From the NCBI GenBank assembly GCA_030150305.1, contig JASLGD010000105.1, positions 1 to 8,337 on the forward strand: DNA of 8,337 bases, given 5' to 3'. The notes beneath the pieces are model-generated. The model was not told the DNA's origin. It made no database searches and worked only from the letters and a program-made list of their open reading frames with translations. The DNA is from Caldimonas sp. (GTDB lineage: Bacteria > Pseudomonadota > Gammaproteobacteria > Burkholderiales > Burkholderiaceae_C). The translations under genes and the position numbers were made by a program. Positions 6,133-8,337 of the stretch are shown piece after piece (the first letter of the stretch is position 1; every line of letters begins with the position of its first letter).

Positions 6133-6174
6133 CGCAGCCGCGCCGCGCGCTTGACGCCCGTCAACGCAGCGTCA
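6130..6174. promoter_or_regulatory. Cluster of four TGACG/CGTCA half-sites upstream of the DUF3141 gene
   Basis: TGACG occurs at 6130-6134 and 6152-6156, and its complement CGTCA at 6159-6163 and 6170-6174. The middle two form a perfect 14-nt palindrome TTGACGCCCGTCAA-type repeat (6151-6164, arms TTGACG and CGTCAA, 2-nt centre). The outer copies are offset from their same-orientation partners by 22 and 11 bp, that is about two and one helical turns. This looks like an operator for a dimeric activator or repressor, about 75 bp before the GTG start. The first copy overlaps the acetyltransferase stop codon. The regulator is unknown. Confidence 0.35.
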
Positions 6175-6237
6175 CGCCATCCACCCACACTCATGAAGCA
6201 CGAGCCACATTGAGCGCGCCCGGATCGCCGCAAAGGC

Positions 6238-6244
6238 GAAGGAG
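6238..6244 (+). promoter_or_regulatory. Shine-Dalgarno fixing the GTG start of the DUF3141 gene
   Basis: GAAGGAG ends 6 nt before GTG 6251. No ATG in that frame lies close enough to use it, so the gene starts at GTG. Confidence 0.75.
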
Positions 6245-6250
6245 TCTGTC

Positions 6251-8337
6251 GTGAACACCCCAACCAAGACCGTCGTGCAGGGCGCCGAGCGCTCGGCCAA
6301 GATCGTCAAGGTCCTCGAACGCCGCATGCGCATCGCGCAGGATCGCTTCGCCGACCGCATCGCGACGGCAGCGAAGAAGCTGCCGCTCTCGCCGCAGGAG
6401 ACGCTCGCCGATCCGCTTGCGCTGTGGAGCAACTGGACGAGCTACGCCGTCGACAGCTTCCAGCGCTCGGTCCTCTTTCTCGACACGCTGCGCCAGCGCG
6501 GCAACGCGTACCACGAGCACGAGGCGGCAGGCCGGCCGCCGCTGCTGCACTTCGAGCACGAGACCGTGCTCGACGCGCGCACCTTCGCCCGGCCGGTCAA
6601 CTACGCGCTCGTCAGGATCGTGCCTCCGGACGGCATCACCGTCGACGCGACGAGCAGGCCCTACGTGATCATCGACCCGCGCGCCGGCCACGGCCCGGGC
6701 ATCGGCGGCTTCAAGGACGACTCGCAGGTCGGCGTCGCGCTGCGCGCCGGCCACCCGGTGTACTTCGTCGTCTTCTACCCCGACCCCGAGCCCGGGCAGA
6801 CGCTGCCCGACGTCTGCGCCGCCGAGCAGGTCTTCATCCGCAAGGTGCGCGAGCTGCACCCGAAGAGCCCGAAGCCGGCCGTCGTCGGCAACTGCCAGGG
6901 CGGCTGGGCGGCGATGATGCTCGCCGCCTCCGACCCCGAGGCGGCGGGCCCGATCGTCATCAACGGCGCGCCGATGTCGTACTGGGGCGGCGCGTGGAGC
7001 GAAGGCGAAGGCGACAACCCGATGCGCTACTCGGGCGGCCTGATGGGCGGGACGTGGCTGGCGTCGCTCAGCGCCGACCTCGGCAACGGCGTGTTCGACG
7101 GCGCCCACCTGGTCTCGAACTTCGCCAACCTCAACCCGGCCAACGCGCTCTGGGGCAAGTACTACAACCTGTACGCGAAGATCGACGCCGAGGCGCCGCG
7201 CTTCCTCGAGTTCGAGCGCTGGTGGGGCGGCTTCTACCTGATGAACCGCGAAGAGATCGAGTGGATCACGCAGAACCTCTTCGTCGGCAACAAGGTGTGG
7301 AAGTCGGCGACGGCAACGAGCGGCAAGATGTTCGACCTGCGCGAGATCCGCCAGCCGATCGTGCTGTTCGCGTCGATGGGCGACAACATCACGCCGCCGC
7401 AGCAGGCGTTCAACTGGGTCGCCGACCTCTACGGCTCGACCGACGAGATCAAGGCGCGCGGCCAGGTGATCGTGGGCCTGCTGCACGAGACGATCGGCCA
7501 CCTCGGCATCTTCGTCTCGGGCAAGGTCGCGACCAAGGAGCACGCGCAGATCGTCGAGGTGCTGAAGTCGATCGAGGCGCTGCCGCCGGGCCTCTACGGC
7601 ATGAAGATCCACGAGACGAGGGCGAAGGACGGCAGCGTCGCCTACGACGTTTCGTTCGTCGAGCGCCAGCTCGAGGAGATCACGGCGCAACTCAACAGGT
7701 TCGAGCGGCGCGACGAGGAGCCTTTCGAGGCGGTCGCGCGCGTGTCCGAGTTCAACCAGCGCGCCTACGAGCTGTTCGCGCAGCCGATCGTGCAGGCGAT
7801 GACGAACGAGACGACCGCAGAGCTCGGTCGGCAGCTGAACCCGATGCGCCTCGAGCAGGCGATCGCGTCGGACCGCAACCCATGGCTCGCCTGGGTCGCT
7901 CCGCTCGCCGCCGCGGTGAAGACGGCGCGCCAGCCGGCGCCCGCCGATTCGCCGTGGAAGACGGTCGAGCAGACCGGGTCCGAGCTGATCGGCGCTTCGC
8001 TCGACTACTTCCGCGACGTCCGCGACGCGCTGAGCGAGGCGCAGTTCTTCACCACGTTCGCCGTCCTCTTCCCTGCCCTGCACCCCGGCAGCGAGTCAGC
8101 GGAATCGACCGCCCCGCCGCTTGCAGGACGCGACTCGCCGATCGTGCGCGAAGCGCTCGCGGCGATCGAGGAAGGCGGCTACGCAGAGGCGCTCGCACGC
8201 GCGGCGTGCCTGCTCGCGAAGAAGGGCGAGCCGTTTCCACTCGCGCGCCATCTGCGCCTTCAGCTCGATGCGCGCGACCGTCGCGCGCTGCTTGGCGCTG
8301 ACGCGATCGGCGGGGATGCGCGGATCGCCGAGCAGGC
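6251..8337 (+). CDS. DUF3141 protein, PhaC-like alpha/beta hydrolase with Cys nucleophile (partial, runs off right edge)
   Basis: Starting at GTG 6251, 695 codons stay open to the edge. Residues 1-90 are helical and charged, with LWSNWTSYAVDSFQRSVLF and DTLRQRGNAYHEHE. The core follows: RPVNYALVRI (114-123), IDPRAGHGPGIGGFK (141-155), AGHPVYFVVFYPDPEPGQT (166-184). The nucleophile elbow is VVGNCQGGWAAMML with C215, the form G-x-C-x-G used by polyhydroxyalkanoate synthases instead of the hydrolase G-x-S-x-G. Candidate partners are D378 (SMGDNITPP) and H417 (IGHLGIF), in the same order and context as the PhaC Asp and His. Residues from about 440 on are mostly helical and belong to the DUF3141 family, usually about 750-800 residues, so a short C-terminal piece is missing. 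Substrate is unknown: polyester synthesis, thiolysis or acyl transfer are all possible. In other proteobacteria I recall DUF3141 near phosphate acetyltransferase, acetate kinase and phasin genes; that is memory, not shown here. Confidence 0.88.
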   Translation, partial: MNTPTKTVVQGAERSAKIVKVLERRMRIAQDRFADRIATAAKKLPLSPQETLADPLALWSNWTSYAVDSFQRSVLFLDTLRQRGNAYHEHEAAGRPPLLHFEHETVLDARTFARPVNYALVRIVPPDGITVDATSRPYVIIDPRAGHGPGIGGFKDDSQVGVALRAGHPVYFVVFYPDPEPGQTLPDVCAAEQVFIRKVRELHPKSPKPAVVGNCQGGWAAMMLAASDPEAAGPIVINGAPMSYWGGAWSEGEGDNPMRYSGGLMGGTWLASLSADLGNGVFDGAHLVSNFANLNPANALWGKYYNLYAKIDAEAPRFLEFERWWGGFYLMNREEIEWITQNLFVGNKVWKSATATSGKMFDLREIRQPIVLFASMGDNITPPQQAFNWVADLYGSTDEIKARGQVIVGLLHETIGHLGIFVSGKVATKEHAQIVEVLKSIEALPPGLYGMKIHETRAKDGSVAYDVSFVERQLEEITAQLNRFERRDEEPFEAVARVSEFNQRAYELFAQPIVQAMTNETTAELGRQLNPMRLEQAIASDRNPWLAWVAPLAAAVKTARQPAPADSPWKTVEQTGSELIGASLDYFRDVRDALSEAQFFTTFAVLFPALHPGSESAESTAPPLAGRDSPIVREALAAIEEGGYAEALARAACLLAKKGEPFPLARHLRLQLDARDRRALLGADAIGGDARIAEQ

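Noticed and set aside
6151..6156. TTGACG as a -35 promoter box for DUF3141
   Set aside because: No -10-like hexamer lies 16-18 nt downstream (the sequence there is CACGCC-like), so it is better read as part of the palindrome.
6193..6213. A six-codon leader-like frame (ATG to TGA) before DUF3141
   Set aside because: It is too short to support, has no clear ribosome site, and has no run of regulatory codons or mutually exclusive hairpins that would indicate attenuation.
6191..8083. A 630-codon minus-strand open frame and a 625-codon plus-strand frame (6424-8301)
   Set aside because: Both overlap the DUF3141 reading frame, which alone carries family motifs and a Shine-Dalgarno at its GTG start.

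Overview
The window is a GC-rich (about two-thirds or more G+C by eye), gene-dense piece of a Gram-negative chromosome. An outer-membrane beta-barrel gene with a terminal Phe, a FixL/FixJ-style two-component pair, a PPK2 kinase and a DUF3141 protein together fit a proteobacterium. Betaproteobacteria (Burkholderiales/Rhodocyclales-like) is my best guess, but the sequence alone does not settle this. I see no IS element, integrase, CRISPR array, tRNA or rRNA.

Left part, minus strand (1-1854): a membrane-bound PAS sensor histidine kinase is followed, after a single spacer base, by a FixJ-type response regulator that is cut by the left edge after its receiver domain. A non-coding stretch of about 420 bp (1855-2277) separates this pair from everything to the right, which is all on the plus strand.

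Middle (2278-3778): an outer-membrane beta-barrel protein, then a small secreted protein built from two copies of one beta-rich module. GC-rich hairpins lie in the spacer after each of these genes.

Right part (3821-8337): polyphosphate kinase 2, a four-helix DUF4239 (bestrophin-like) membrane protein, a GNAT acetyltransferase, and a large DUF3141 protein that starts at GTG 6251 and runs off the right edge. The DUF3141 protein has an alpha/beta-hydrolase core with a Cys-Asp-His set laid out as in PHA synthases. The first three genes are close enough to be co-transcribed. DUF3141 follows a 118-bp spacer holding four TGACG/CGTCA half-sites. My reading, which is inference, is an energy-storage or stress module (polyphosphate, acyl or polyester chemistry, protein acetylation) next to an envelope-related pair and a two-component system that might control one of them. 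The most interesting item is the DUF3141 protein and its linkage to PPK2. Nothing here is a proven new system.
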